From positions 1 to 64,000 of the forward strand of contig MU858046.1 in NCBI GenBank assembly GCA_033297075.1: DNA of 64,000 nt, written 5' to 3'. The notes under the pieces were generated by a model, which was not told where the DNA came from, did not search any database, and was given only the letters and a program-made list of their open reading frames with translations. Origin of the DNA: Rhypophila decipiens. Lineage: Eukaryota; Ascomycota; Sordariomycetes; Sordariales; Naviculisporaceae. The stretch's first letter is position 1. The number at the start of each line of letters is the position of its first letter. The position numbers and the translations under genes are program-made. Positions 45,423-55,859 of the stretch are shown here, piece by piece.

Positions 45423-47153
45423 ATGGCGGCATGGGAACTGACATCATGGCTTGCCCTTATCCGGACCTTTCAGTTGCTTGGAGCCCTGGCCGGAGCCTCA
45501 CTCAATGGCTTTGTGGCCGTCATGATATATCTCAAGGACCGTGATCTCTTGATCAATGTTGTCGTTCTCGAGCTACTGGTATGCATTTCCCCAAGCTGCT
45601 ACCGCGCCGCCCGCATTGTGTCACGCCCAAGAGATTGACATGTTCTCGTTGTGCTTTTCTAGATATGCAGCGCTCTCTGCTACACGGCCGTTGCCCTCAT
45701 CCTCCAGCATTCGGGCCAACGGTCAAAGAAGCCCAGCTGGCTCATATGTTTTCTCATATTCGACTGCATTGCCATCGGCATGACTGCCGTCATTGCTTGG
45801 TTTCTCAGCCAAGCCGGCCTGCCCTCCAACTGCGTCGGCCTGGCCATGCCGGGAGGTCAGTCAGCCCTTGTTAGGATTTGTTCTTGACTCGACATCTGAC
45901 ATCGCCTTAGCCGAGCCCGATGATCCTCGCTCTACTTACACCAGCACCCGGTTCAGTGATGAATCGCCAGGCCAGCGCGGCGAGATGGACAAACTCTGCG
46001 CCTTTGAGCGTTCGTACTTTTTTGTGGACCTTGGTCTAATGTATGTGTAGACCTGTGCATCCATGGTCCGCTGTCGCTCACGCTTCGTTCTTCCAGGGTC
46101 ACTTTCATCGTTACGGTAGTCCTCATTGTATTCCGTGTTCGCGAAAGGAAGCAAGTTTCCAGGTCAACAAAGGATACTGAAACAGGCGACGACGACATCG
46201 ATCTAAAAACTCTGGGCGCGACGTCGCCACTGACCTCCAGCCCAGTCGCTCGATCACCGTTGGAGCAACAGCAACAAAATCAGCAACAGCAGCAGCAGCA
46301 ACGAGAACAGGAACTTGAACAGGAACAGGAGGCTCCGCCCCCCAGCGAAGGGATTATCACACGGAATACTTCTCTCCGCAGCACCGTGACGAGCTCGACT
46401 GCCTCTCATGGCCGCTCTCACTCTTCATATTCACACGGCCGGTCATATTCTTCATTTTCTCATGGCCGATCTTATTCCCGAGTCAGCACACCGCCAGCCC
46501 CACCCAGCGAGGGCATCATCACCCGAAACACATCGATCAGGAGCACCATGACGAGCTCCACGGCGTCCCACGGCGGCCCACCATACTACCGAAGCGGCAT
46601 ACCGAACCGCAGACCAGTCGGCCAACAATCCGACTACCCATCAACACCACCAGTCCCAATAATAGGTAACCCCCACGTCCCACCACGACGACCAGTCCTC
46701 CCCCCGCGGCCGACACCACCATACGAAGGAGCCAGTTCCAGTTCCAGCTCGAACACAATCCCGTCCAACCACATGACCGGGATGGGCCAAGGCTTCGTGC
46801 CCATACCCCTAGAAGACGAAGACGACGACGACGACGACTTTGCGGATGCCCTAGTATCAGACGGGATGCAGCATCAACAGAGAGCGCAGATGGAGCAGCA
46901 AGCCCAGTTCACCCGCCAACGACTGCAGATGCAGCAGGCGGCGATGCCCATGTTGCCCGAGGATGAGCAATTCGCGGCGGAGCATGCGTTGGTCTCGGAC
47001 GGGATGAGGCCCTCGGAGCCGATGTTGCCGCCTTATGAGCCGGGCGAGAATCGTATGCCTGGGCATGGGGCGGAGGATAACGAGACTAGGCTGAGCGAGT
47101 ACGTCAAGGGGCAGACTAGGGCGCAGGATATGAAGGATCGGGGCGGGTATTAA
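45423..47153 (+). CDS. Four-helix membrane protein B, uncharacterised, with Gln-rich tail
   Basis: Four exons are read: 45423-45578, 45663-45855, 45911-46040 and 46097-47153, giving 511 residues. Intron phases are 0, 1 and 2, as in the divergent neighbour. Four hydrophobic segments: LLGALAGASLNGFVAVMIYL, VVVLELLICSALCYTAVALI, WLICFLIFDCIAIGMTAVIA and FFVDLGLMVTFIVTVVLIVF. The loop before helix 4 has EMDKLCAFER. The long tail begins with a Gln-rich run. It then has two copies of a segment of about 23 residues (APPPSEGIITRNTSLRST... and APPSEGIITRNTSIRST...), an acidic run, and two ALVSDGM elements. The second is followed by RPSEPMLPPY, where LPPY fits the PY motif. The function is unknown. The tail looks cytosolic and regulatory. 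Confidence 0.85.
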
Positions 47154-48575
47154 GACGTCGTTTATGGCCTTGTCATCGAAACGGAAGAAGGAAAGGATAG
47201 AAGGTTGCGGTTTTTTTTTCTCCTTCGTCTACTGGGTAAACCGGGTCTATGGGTTTGGTTTGATCATCTGGGAATCGGACAAGACATGGCGCTATTCTTG
47301 GGACAAGAAGCGAGCAGGGCGAGTTGCATTGGGGTGTTTCAAGGGTTTTTTTTTTCTTTTTGTCACGACTTGGCACGTTTATGATACCATCATCTTTTTT
47401 TGTTTATCTCCTATTCAAGCGGTTTCATTCGGTCTGCTTCTTTTTTGGGTACCATTCAGGTAGTCACTCGCATTCACATATCCCTGGAAGGGAGATAATA
47501 CAAATAATTTCAACGACCATAACTGGTTTGAGCCTCGTTTGCCGGTTGCCATCTACTTTTTCTCCCTTCGTGTTTATTTACTACGACTCGCTGTGACTAC
47601 CCTCGTGCCTCTACATTAACCTAACTAGCAACAAATGTTGACATAGTTTGGGTTCTTTGCAAAAGCAAAGTCCACGAACGATCCTCAATATCAATCTACA
47701 TTCAGACCCAGTATCATACATAGTCCGGAGGACCTCAAGGCCTTCTATATTTAAAATGGAAAAAAGCAATATAAAAAGGGAACGAAGTAGGAAGGGATAA
47801 TTCAGAGAGTCTGAAGAAGAGGGAAGGAGGGAGTGGGGGGAATGCCGACAACATATTTTAGTCAAACAGACTGAACAATATTATACCGATGTCGGGAATC
47901 GAACACGGTCCTCGCATCCAACCTACGACCTGACCGACACCATGGACGATCCTTCCAATAAGAAGCACACTGCCAACCAACCAAACAAGAGTAAGTGTGT
48001 TCAGTAGTATATATGTCATGGAATACAGAGGAAACACTATCAAGATACTTTCTAATAAAGGAAGGTGCCCGCCCAGGTGGCAACCAACCGAGTGGTTGTG
48101 AGTATTAGCACCGACCAAGCATTCGGACTTCAACGTCATCTTCCCGTCTCCATTTAGACAAGAAGATACTAGAATTAACAAGGCAAGATAAGTTTATATG
48201 TGCGGGTTATATTGGAACGCTAATACCCGCGCCTTTTCAATCCAGGCTTATCTATCAGCAAACAAATAGCGAAAGAAAGACGAGATTATGCAATATTTCT
48301 TTTGGTCTCGAACCTCTCCTCCCCTCTCTTTCTTTGTTTCGTGTACCACGTATTTCTGCCTCCCGAGTCACGGATAGGCCGTAGAGCTTTGGCCCATTTG
48401 CTCATTCAAAACTTGAGGCCCTCCAAGTCCGTCCTGGCCATGAGGCGGCATAAGTAATTCCCTGGCTGGGCCTGTACTGTGTCGTGAAACATCGAGTTGA
48501 TACACAAGTCCAGAGCCAGCAGCTAAAGTACGGCGCGATCTTGATGACTCGGACGCCCAGCAACAGACTCAACCC
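47154..48575. other. Intergenic between convergent genes
   Basis: 1.4 kb between the 3' ends of membrane protein B and prolyl-tRNA synthetase. No coding gene is recognised. A tRNA-like remnant lies at about 47884-47951. Confidence 0.5.
47884..47951 (-). pseudogene. Possible decayed tRNA-like sequence
   Basis: The minus strand has a B-box-like GTTCGATTCCC and a five-pair anticodon-type stem TCGTA/TGCGA around a seven-base loop. The T-stem has two mismatches, position 33 is not T, and the acceptor strands do not pair. It may be a relic of a tRNA (anticodon position TTG, Gln-like) or a tRNA-derived repeat. Chance resemblance is possible. Confidence 0.3.
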
Positions 48576-50839
48576 TTAGTAGCTGCGACCAAACATGACC
48601 CAAGCCTTGGCATCACGACCGCAGTTGGGATTAAGACACTTGGTCTCTCCCTGGACAAGACCCTCCGGCTAAAGAGTTCCAACAAGTAAAGTCAGCAAAA
48701 ATCCCCACCACCAATAATCACACAGAAACAAAACATACCTGATCAAAGGGAATACACAAGCTCTTCATGCCCATGCTAGGCAGCGGCTTCCCATCAGGGC
48801 CCAGCTCGCGCTGCTCGCCCTCGCTCTTGGTATTGTCCTTGATCTCGTCCTCGCACTTGGGATCCTCACAGAAAGGAATAATCACCAAATTCTTCGAGTT
48901 CAGCGCAGGGACGACCTTGTCCCACTCAGTCAGCACGAGCCTGTGCTCGGCAAACTCCTTCTCGGCCTTGGTGTACATGTCCTTTTGGATCTGCTCCAGC
49001 AGGGCAGGGACTTGGGTGGCAATTTCGTCAAGAGGTATGGTTCCCTTCTCGCCGGTATCACGACGGGAGTAGCTGGCTACCTTGTTGGCCTGGTCCTTGG
49101 GGCCCATTTCCAGACGGATGGGGACGCCCTTCATCTCGTGCTCGGCAAACTTGAAGCCGGGGGTGTATCCGTCCCTGTCGTCAACAGAGACACGGATGTT
49201 GGCATCCTTGAGGGTGGCGACTAGGTCTTCGACGGCCTTGAGGAGGCTCTCGCGAGCTTCAGGGGTGGTCTTGGCGGTCAGCCCTACGGGGATGACTACG
49301 ACTTGTGTGGGGGCGACTCTGGGAGGGAAAACCTGTAACGTTCTCAGCTGCCTATGAACTACGACCTGAGAGAAGGAAGGAAGAGCTTACCAGGCCCTTG
49401 TTGTCAGAGTGAATCATGACCATCTATGTATAAATCGGCATCAGTAATTGTTCCCACTTCAAGGCAATGTTGACCTGCTTCTCGTGCCCCCTTTCTGGAC
49501 CCACTTTGAGTCGGAGTTTCGAAGAGGTCTGATGAAAAGAGTGCGAGAAAAAGCACAAGAATAGAAAACTCACCACACCGATGACACGGGTACTCAGACC
49601 CCAGCTGTTCTGCCACACCTTGATGTGCTCTCCCTTCTTCGCCGGGTCCTCGACAACAATATTGAACATGTTGCTAAAGTTCTGGCCCAGCGCGTGACTC
49701 GTCGCTCCCTGGATACCACGGCCGGTTCCGGGGATATAGCCCTCGCAAGTCGAAGTCCAGTACCCACCGGCGAACTTTTCGTTCTCAGTCTTCTTGCCCT
49801 TGACGACAGGAACGGCCAGGAGCTCGTTGAAGACGCCGGCGTAAAAGTCGAGAATCTGGAGCACCTCCTTCTCGGCTTGCTGCTCCGTCAGATGGGCAGT
49901 GTGACCCTCTTGCCAGTTGAACTCTCTTGAGCGCAGGAAGGGGGTGCACTGCTTGGCCTCCCACCGGACGACGCTGCACCATTGCTGGAGCTTTAGGGGA
50001 AGATCTGTTTACCTCGCTGAGATTTAGCCAAGCATGTCAAGGGTTAGGGTCAGACGAGAAGAAGACAGACCTCTGTGAGACTTGATCCACTTGGCATAGT
50101 AGGGGTACATGACAGCTTCGGATGTAGGACGGACGGCCACAGGCTGCTCGAGCTTCTTGTCGCCGGCGCGGGTGACCCAGGCGAGCTCGGGGGCGAACCC
50201 TTCGACGTGTGCCTTTTCTTTTTCGAACGAGGCGCTAGAGAGGAACATGGGGACTGTTTTGGGTGTTAGCCTGTCCCATCTTCTTCGATCGAACATCTGG
50301 AACTTGGAACCTACACTGTGTCTCTTGAACGCCAAGCGACCTGGTCCGTTCTGAGAACCAGTCACGGATGGTGTTCCAGACAAACATGGACGCAGCTGTT
50401 ATTCGATTCCCATCTTGTCAGTCCTCGTCCGCCCTATCATTCTTGTCTCTTTCGGCCAGGGGTTCTCCTTACGACGGAGGATATAAAATCCAGAGATCTG
50501 TCCCAAGAATTTACCCAATTAGTCAAATATTCCCCCAAAAAGTCTCCCCCAAGCATATAAACCACTCACCTCTGTGTAATACTCGACAAGCTCGCATTTT
50601 GTCACCACCTCAGTGTACCACTCGCTAAAGTTTGTCTCCTTCAGCGCCGTGATACCAATCTCCTTGGCGTCGGCTTGTTTCGTCGCGACAGAGGGCTTCT
50701 GCTGCTTGGGCTGCTGCGGCTTCTTCTCCTTGGGCTGCTTGGCCGGCTTCTCCTTCTTTTCCTTCTTCTTCTCGGCCACGGGGGCGGCGGCCGTGGCGGG
50801 GTTACTACCCTCGTGGATGGGGATTTCGGTCGAAGACAT
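48576..50839 (-). CDS. Cytosolic prolyl-tRNA synthetase (eukaryote/archaeon type)
   Basis: Charges tRNA-Pro with proline. Eight exons are read: 50839-50570, 50497-50473, 50395-50315, 50253-50071, 50004-49574, 49423-49391, 49332-48739 and 48668-48576, giving 569 residues. Two exons are only 25 and 33 nt, so the gene is easily broken by prediction. The N-terminus has a Lys/Pro/Gln-rich extension ([17 protein letters not shown]), then [17 protein letters not shown]. The class II core shows [23 protein letters not shown] (about 133-155), [19 protein letters not shown], the motif-2 RWE (WCSVVRWE), [12 protein letters not shown] and [12 protein letters not shown]. The anticodon-binding domain ([12 protein letters not shown]) and the C-terminal zinc-binding-like domain with ...CEDPKC... 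and CLNPNC follow. The protein ends in GRSY, as in eukaryotic/archaeal ProRS with a conserved C-terminal Tyr. All joins are in phase. Confidence 0.95.
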
Positions 50840-51660
50840 TTTTGTCTCTGTCGATCGATTTGCGCTTTCAGTTCAGAGTTAATTACCGAGCAAAAGTTGC
50901 GACAATTGAGTCTGTCCAGTCGTGATTCGCAAAGTTGTCGGCCCAAACGTGGTCGAATTTCTTCCCGTTCCGTGTCGTTTATTTAATACCAAGTTGGGAA
51001 CAAGCCGTCTGGGAAGGATAGTCACTCGGCGTGCTGCTGTCTCTGTCGCAAAATGATAGCAGCCCGGTGAGTCAACCCCGCAATCTTGAAATTTGGGCGC
51101 TCGGGCCAGGTGTATTTTACCCCTCCATCCCGTTACAGCCAGTCTGAGCCAGAGATCGGCCGGGATCTGTTCAGGGACTGGTCCAGGGCTCAGGGGTCCA
51201 ACTGGGTCTGGACACGTGACAGGCCGCCACAAGCCGTTGAGAGTGGCCAGTTCCCGGCGTTCTGGGCCGCGCTACGGATACTGTAGCGGTTGTCGTGGCA
51301 CTGATCGTTGCCCTGATCTGTTGTTTTGGAGATTTCAGGGGTTAAGGAGAACTACTTCCAGTCATTCTTTAGAAGCTATTTTCAATCATCACAACCGCCA
51401 TTACACATTCCTCTAGACAAGAAAAATAATATGAAACAGTCAAGATTGACTTGACAATACTATGAACAGTTACTCCTTCATATTGACATGCATGTATATA
51501 TGTAGTGCAATCCCAAAAGACCATACCGTAGACCAATAAAGTACCCCACGATGAACCACCATCATCCACCATAAACCCAGCCCAAAAACCATGCCTTTAA
51601 TCAACAAGACTTAACCCAAATAAGTATATATGCACACCAACCAAACAATACCACCCGTGC
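50840..51660. promoter_or_regulatory. Intergenic between two minus-strand genes
   Basis: 0.8 kb holding the ProRS promoter on its left part and the flank of the SNF2 gene 3' end on its right. One inverted GTATCCGTA lies at 51273-51281. No gene is seen. Confidence 0.5.
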
Positions 51661-54600
51661 CTACCATCTCCTCCCATAAATACTATCCTCGGTCCTCTTC
51701 CCCTTACCCGTCGCCATCGACAGCACACCCCTAACGTCCCCAGAAACAACCCTTCCATCAACCCCATAGCCCAATTCCTGCTCAACCTCAGCCTCCCTAC
51801 GAGCATCGTGCTTGAAGAGGTCAAGCAACTCCTGCAACCCCATATTCATAGCCGCCTTGTCCTTGCCCTTCCGCATACCGCCCTCAACAGCAGCCTCAGC
51901 CAGCAACCTCTTTTTGTTCTGCAGATCAACAATCCTAGCCTCGACCGTGCCGGCAACCGTCAGTTTATACACCACCACGTCGACGGTCTGGGTAAGCCGA
52001 TGGACGCGATCAATAGCCTGCTCCTCGACGAATGGATTCCAGAACGGCTCGACGATGATGACTCTTGTCGCGGCTGTGAGATTCAGACCGAGGGATCCGC
52101 ATTTCAGCGAGCAGAGCAAGATACGCGTGTGCGGGTCGGTGCGCAGGGCCTTGAGGGCTGCTTCACGCGCGTCGTTGGGCATCTTGCCGTCGTAGCGGAC
52201 GGCCTTTAGGCCCGGTTGAGATCGTAGGAATGGCTCGATCAGGTCCAGCATGGAGGTGAACTGCGAAAAGACGATGAACTTGTGCTCGGCCGATTCTTTG
52301 CGGAGGATATACAGCAGCTCGCGGATCTTGGCCGAGACCATGACGTTGTTGCCGCCCGAGGTGGAGTGTCGCTTGTTGGAGCTGCGAGCCTTGGGGTTGT
52401 GAACTCGAGCGCGGGGGAGATCGTCTTCTGAGTCGGATTCCGAGTCGAGCTCTGATTCGGGGATACTTTGTCCGTCATCAGACTCAGAGCCGGACTCTGA
52501 ATCCTGTGACTGTTTGACTGGTTGCGAGTGGATCTTAGACACTGACACAAACGTATCGTCGTCAGAGTCAGAATCAGAGTCATCCTCTGACTTGACTGCT
52601 TTGCGAGCTGGCGATGGCTTCGCCTCGTCATTGGTAATAAAGCTGTCCAGCTGACTGTCGTCCTCCTCTTCCTCAGAGGAATGCTCCGAGTCCTCAGACC
52701 CAATGTCATCACCTCCACCTTCAGCATCCTCATCATCAGTCCCTCCAGCTTTGCCGAGGCGCAAAGAACCTCGCTGGTCGTCGGGTACTATCCAACTACC
52801 CTCGGCTTCCTCATCCTCGTCATCGCTATCAGCAACAATCTTCCGTCCACGACCAGGCTTCTTTTTCACCTTTTCAATCTTGATCTCCTCCTTGACAATA
52901 CTAACCCTTCTCGACTTTCTCCTCGCCTTCTTCCGTTCAGAAGTCTCGCCATTCAACCTCTCCAGTCCCTCCACACACCCAACACACCTCGCCATGCCCT
53001 CCTTAACCTCCTTCCTGCTCAACTCACTCAAACACATATCGCACTTCTTCACCTGGATCCCCATGCCCCCAAACGCATCAGCCAGCGCATCGAGATCCTC
53101 CTCCTTCACACCAACCTTTGGCTGCTGTGTATCAGCCGCCAACGCATCCCGATCTTTATCCAGCTTAGTCTCGGCAAGCCGGGGATGATTACACGCCTGC
53201 CTCAGCCTCAACAACAGCACCAGGGCATTCGCGTAATTGACATTCTTCCCCTGCATCATCTTCTCAAGACTAGCATCAGCCCTCTGCTCCAGACTCTGAT
53301 AAAACTCCTTCTCAGCCGGTGAAAACTCCGCCTCAATGCTCACCACCTTCCTCTCCGTAATCCTGAAAGCGCTCTTAGGAACGACCATCTCGGTCCCTTC
53401 CCGTTCTGCCTTCTTCTGCGCCTTATCAAGCGCCTTCTTGCCGCCCGCAATCAACGCCCCCTCCTCTTTCAAAATCTCCTTCGTCCGTCGCTTCATAAAA
53501 CACCTGAGCAAAGTATGCAGCCTCTTGATAGCAATGTGGCCCTTGCCCGCCTTCATCGGTCTATCGATATTCTCGCGCCAGTGCGTCAAGTCATCGTACG
53601 GCTGGATCCTCAGAAAATGCACCAGACTCTGCAGCTCGTCGAGGTTATTCTGCATAGGCGTGCCAGTCAAGCACCACCTATACTCTGCTCTTAAGTCACA
53701 ACATGCCTTGGTCGATTTGGCGTTGCGGTTCTTGATGCTGTGCGCTTCGTCGAGGATAACACGGTACCAGATGACCCCGAAACATCCAGCGCGAATCCCA
53801 TCGCGCTTCTTCATCTCGCTGTTTCCATGCTCGGAAACCAAAATCTGATATGTCGTGATGACCACGTCGTACCGTCCCAGTTCCTTTGCGTCTTTTGTTC
53901 GTTGCGGTCCGTGATGCACCAACACTTTGAGGGCATGTTCCTTGGTGACCTTCTCCTTGATCTCGGCTTCCCACTGACGGATCAGAGCAAGCGGGGCAAC
54001 CACAAGCGTACAGGGCTTGATATCCTCGAACCGCGGCTTCCACCCTTTCTCATCTTTCCGCGGCATCCTGTTGCTGATAATGAGCGAGATGCTCTGCAAA
54101 GTCTTGCCAAGTCCCATATCATCTGCCAAGATGCCCCCCTTGGGCACCTTGCCCCGTTTGATCGGCCCCAGTTCTCTTCCCCTCATCCATTTCACTCCCT
54201 CAACCTGATGCGGAAGTAGTTTGACGACAATCCCCTCCAGCACTCCATCCTCAATCGTCAACTTTTCCTCCTCCTCACCAGTCTTCTCCCCCTCTTGTGG
54301 TGTTTCCTCATCCTCGCTATCCATCCCTCCCTCCAGCAAAGCCTTCAAATCAGCATTCGCCTTGGAAGGGTCCGTCCAAATGGGCAGATCAATATCCGCC
54401 GCAGCAGTAGCTTTCCCACCAGCACCAGCAGTAGGAGGAGCATAATAACTACCCATCGGCTCTCTATAAGCCCCTTTCTTGACAGGCGAAGCAGAAGGCA
54501 ACATTGGAAACTGACTACCAGGCTTCTTAGGCCCGACTTTAGGTTTCAATGGCCCTGAGGAGCGGTATAAATCCGCGTGCATGCCTTTGCGCTGGATAAA

Positions 54601-54918
54601 CATGTTCTCTTGTTGCTGTTGCTTTTGTCTGGCACCTTGGGGTTGGCGAGAGAGGCTTGAAGTGTTACTGCTGAGTTGAGTTGGGGCGCCGAATGCAGGG
54701 ATACTTGTTGCTTGGGTTGGATTTGGGGCTCGAGAAGATGCAGATGGTTTTAGGGCGGGTGATTGGGATAGGTCGATTATGCTTGCTTCGTGCTGGCGCG
54801 AGGGTGCGGGGGATGCGAAAGGGTCATCGTCGTCGTGGTTGATCGACATTTGTGCCGTCTGCGAGGATATGAAATTCAGGTCGTCGTCCCCGAAGGAGGC
54901 GGATCTGGAGCGCGGCAT
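51661..54918 (-). CDS. SNF2-family ATPase, Rad5/Rad16/Uls1-like subgroup
   Basis: A single exon encodes 1085 residues. The disordered N-terminus (1-220) is followed by the SNF2 ATPase core: LLPHQVEGVKWM (235-246), Walker A DDMGLGKT (266-273), DEAH (390-393) and LTGTPMQNNLDEL (about 417-429). The C-terminal helicase lobe has FIVFSQFTSMLDL, GLNLTAATRVI and the arginine-finger motif QAIDRVHRLTQ (967-977). Between the lobes is a short zinc-finger-like CDMC...CVGC (626-629 and 645-648), then a very acidic Ser/Asp/Glu insert (about 700-835). Rad5/Rad16/Uls1-type members carry a full RING there and act in DNA repair, SUMO-linked turnover or transcription termination. Here only two CxxC pairs remain, so E3 activity is doubtful. 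The closest relatives are probably the fission yeast Rrp1/Rrp2-type proteins, by inference. Residue numbers are hand-counted. Confidence 0.88.
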   Translation of the reverse strand: MPRSRSASFGDDDLNFISSQTAQMSINHDDDDPFASPAPSRQHEASIIDLSQSPALKPSASSRAPNPTQATSIPAFGAPTQLSSNTSSLSRQPQGARQKQQQQENMFIQRKGMHADLYRSSGPLKPKVGPKKPGSQFPMLPSASPVKKGAYREPMGSYYAPPTAGAGGKATAAADIDLPIWTDPSKANADLKALLEGGMDSEDEETPQEGEKTGEEEEKLTIEDGVLEGIVVKLLPHQVEGVKWMRGRELGPIKRGKVPKGGILADDMGLGKTLQSISLIISNRMPRKDEKGWKPRFEDIKPCTLVVAPLALIRQWEAEIKEKVTKEHALKVLVHHGPQRTKDAKELGRYDVVITTYQILVSEHGNSEMKKRDGIRAGCFGVIWYRVILDEAHSIKNRNAKSTKACCDLRAEYRWCLTGTPMQNNLDELQSLVHFLRIQPYDDLTHWRENIDRPMKAGKGHIAIKRLHTLLRCFMKRRTKEILKEEGALIAGGKKALDKAQKKAEREGTEMVVPKSAFRITERKVVSIEAEFSPAEKEFYQSLEQRADASLEKMMQGKNVNYANALVLLLRLRQACNHPRLAETKLDKDRDALAADTQQPKVGVKEEDLDALADAFGGMGIQVKKCDMCLSELSRKEVKEGMARCVGCVEGLERLNGETSERKKARRKSRRVSIVKEEIKIEKVKKKPGRGRKIVADSDDEDEEAEGSWIVPDDQRGSLRLGKAGGTDDEDAEGGGDDIGSEDSEHSSEEEEDDSQLDSFITNDEAKPSPARKAVKSEDDSDSDSDDDTFVSVSKIHSQPVKQSQDSESGSESDDGQSIPESELDSESDSEDDLPRARVHNPKARSSNKRHSTSGGNNVMVSAKIRELLYILRKESAEHKFIVFSQFTSMLDLIEPFLRSQPGLKAVRYDGKMPNDAREAALKALRTDPHTRILLCSLKCGSLGLNLTAATRVIIVEPFWNPFVEEQAIDRVHRLTQTVDVVVYKLTVAGTVEARIVDLQNKKRLLAEAAVEGGMRKGKDKAAMNMGLQELLDLFKHDARREAEVEQELGYGVDGRVVSGDVRGVLSMATGKGKRTEDSIYGRRW

Positions 54919-55859
54919 TGTGCCGGTTGCGGTGGAAGGTAGGTAGGAGATTGTTGTCGACGAGACGAGGTCGTAAAAGGACTGTCGTAGCTTGGCTGTA
55001 TTTGTGTTGCTATTTATGCGCCGGCGGCTGTCCTGGTGTCCTGTCGACGGATCAGGTTGTTTGCTGGTGAACTCGGGTGATTCGTCGCATGCAAGATAGT
55101 TCTTGGAGTGGGCGCTAGGATTTCTGTGATTTGTGTCGCAAGTTGTTTGTCAGTTTTGGGCTTGTTTGTTGACAGCTGACGTTTTTTCTTCTTTTGGTTG
55201 GTGGTGGGTTCGCCACTTGTTTTTTGGAGATTGAATCCCCTGGGCGAGGTCACTGGTTGGAAAGAGATGAACCTACTGCATCGACGAGTTCCCTCCCAAG
55301 ATGTGACTCAAACGCTCAAATCCACAATTTTTTGTCCAACGGTTCGGTCGTGTTTAATGGTTTTGGCGGGGAAGTCAAGTGCGTGAATCGCGACTTTTTA
55401 CGTGTTTACTGCACCTTCCACTTTGCGGATGGCTAGGCAACTATCGCATAACCCCACACCCCACTTACCAACCAGTGAGTGACAGGGGTGTGTGATCTGT
55501 ACAATGAATTGATCAGGGGCTCACGTCACGTCACTGTCACATTGCCTGTAGTCGGAAGGGAAGAGACCATACGGGAAAATGATTGAGTATGAAAATGTGC
55601 CAGGCGTACTAGTATTTATCAGATGATTTGCTAAAGCCTCCCAGCATGAAATGAATGCTGTCAAGGCTGCGTTAGTCGATACGTTGGGGATGCGGGCATG
55701 GTGTAGTTACCCCTATTATCGCCCATCGAGCTTGTGTTGGCAATACAACAGAGGGAGAGCATCTTAATTCATGATCGTGGACGGGCCAAGTCATTTGGAA
55801 CAGAAACAAGTTTATCCACACCCTCTGTCCATATATCTAGTCGCCTACTATGCTTGCCT
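54919..55859. other. Intergenic, SNF2 promoter and Yrb30-like 3' flank
   Basis: 0.9 kb with no recognisable gene. The part nearest 54919 should be the SNF2 promoter; the part nearest 55859 is the 3' flank of the Yrb30-like gene. Confidence 0.5.
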
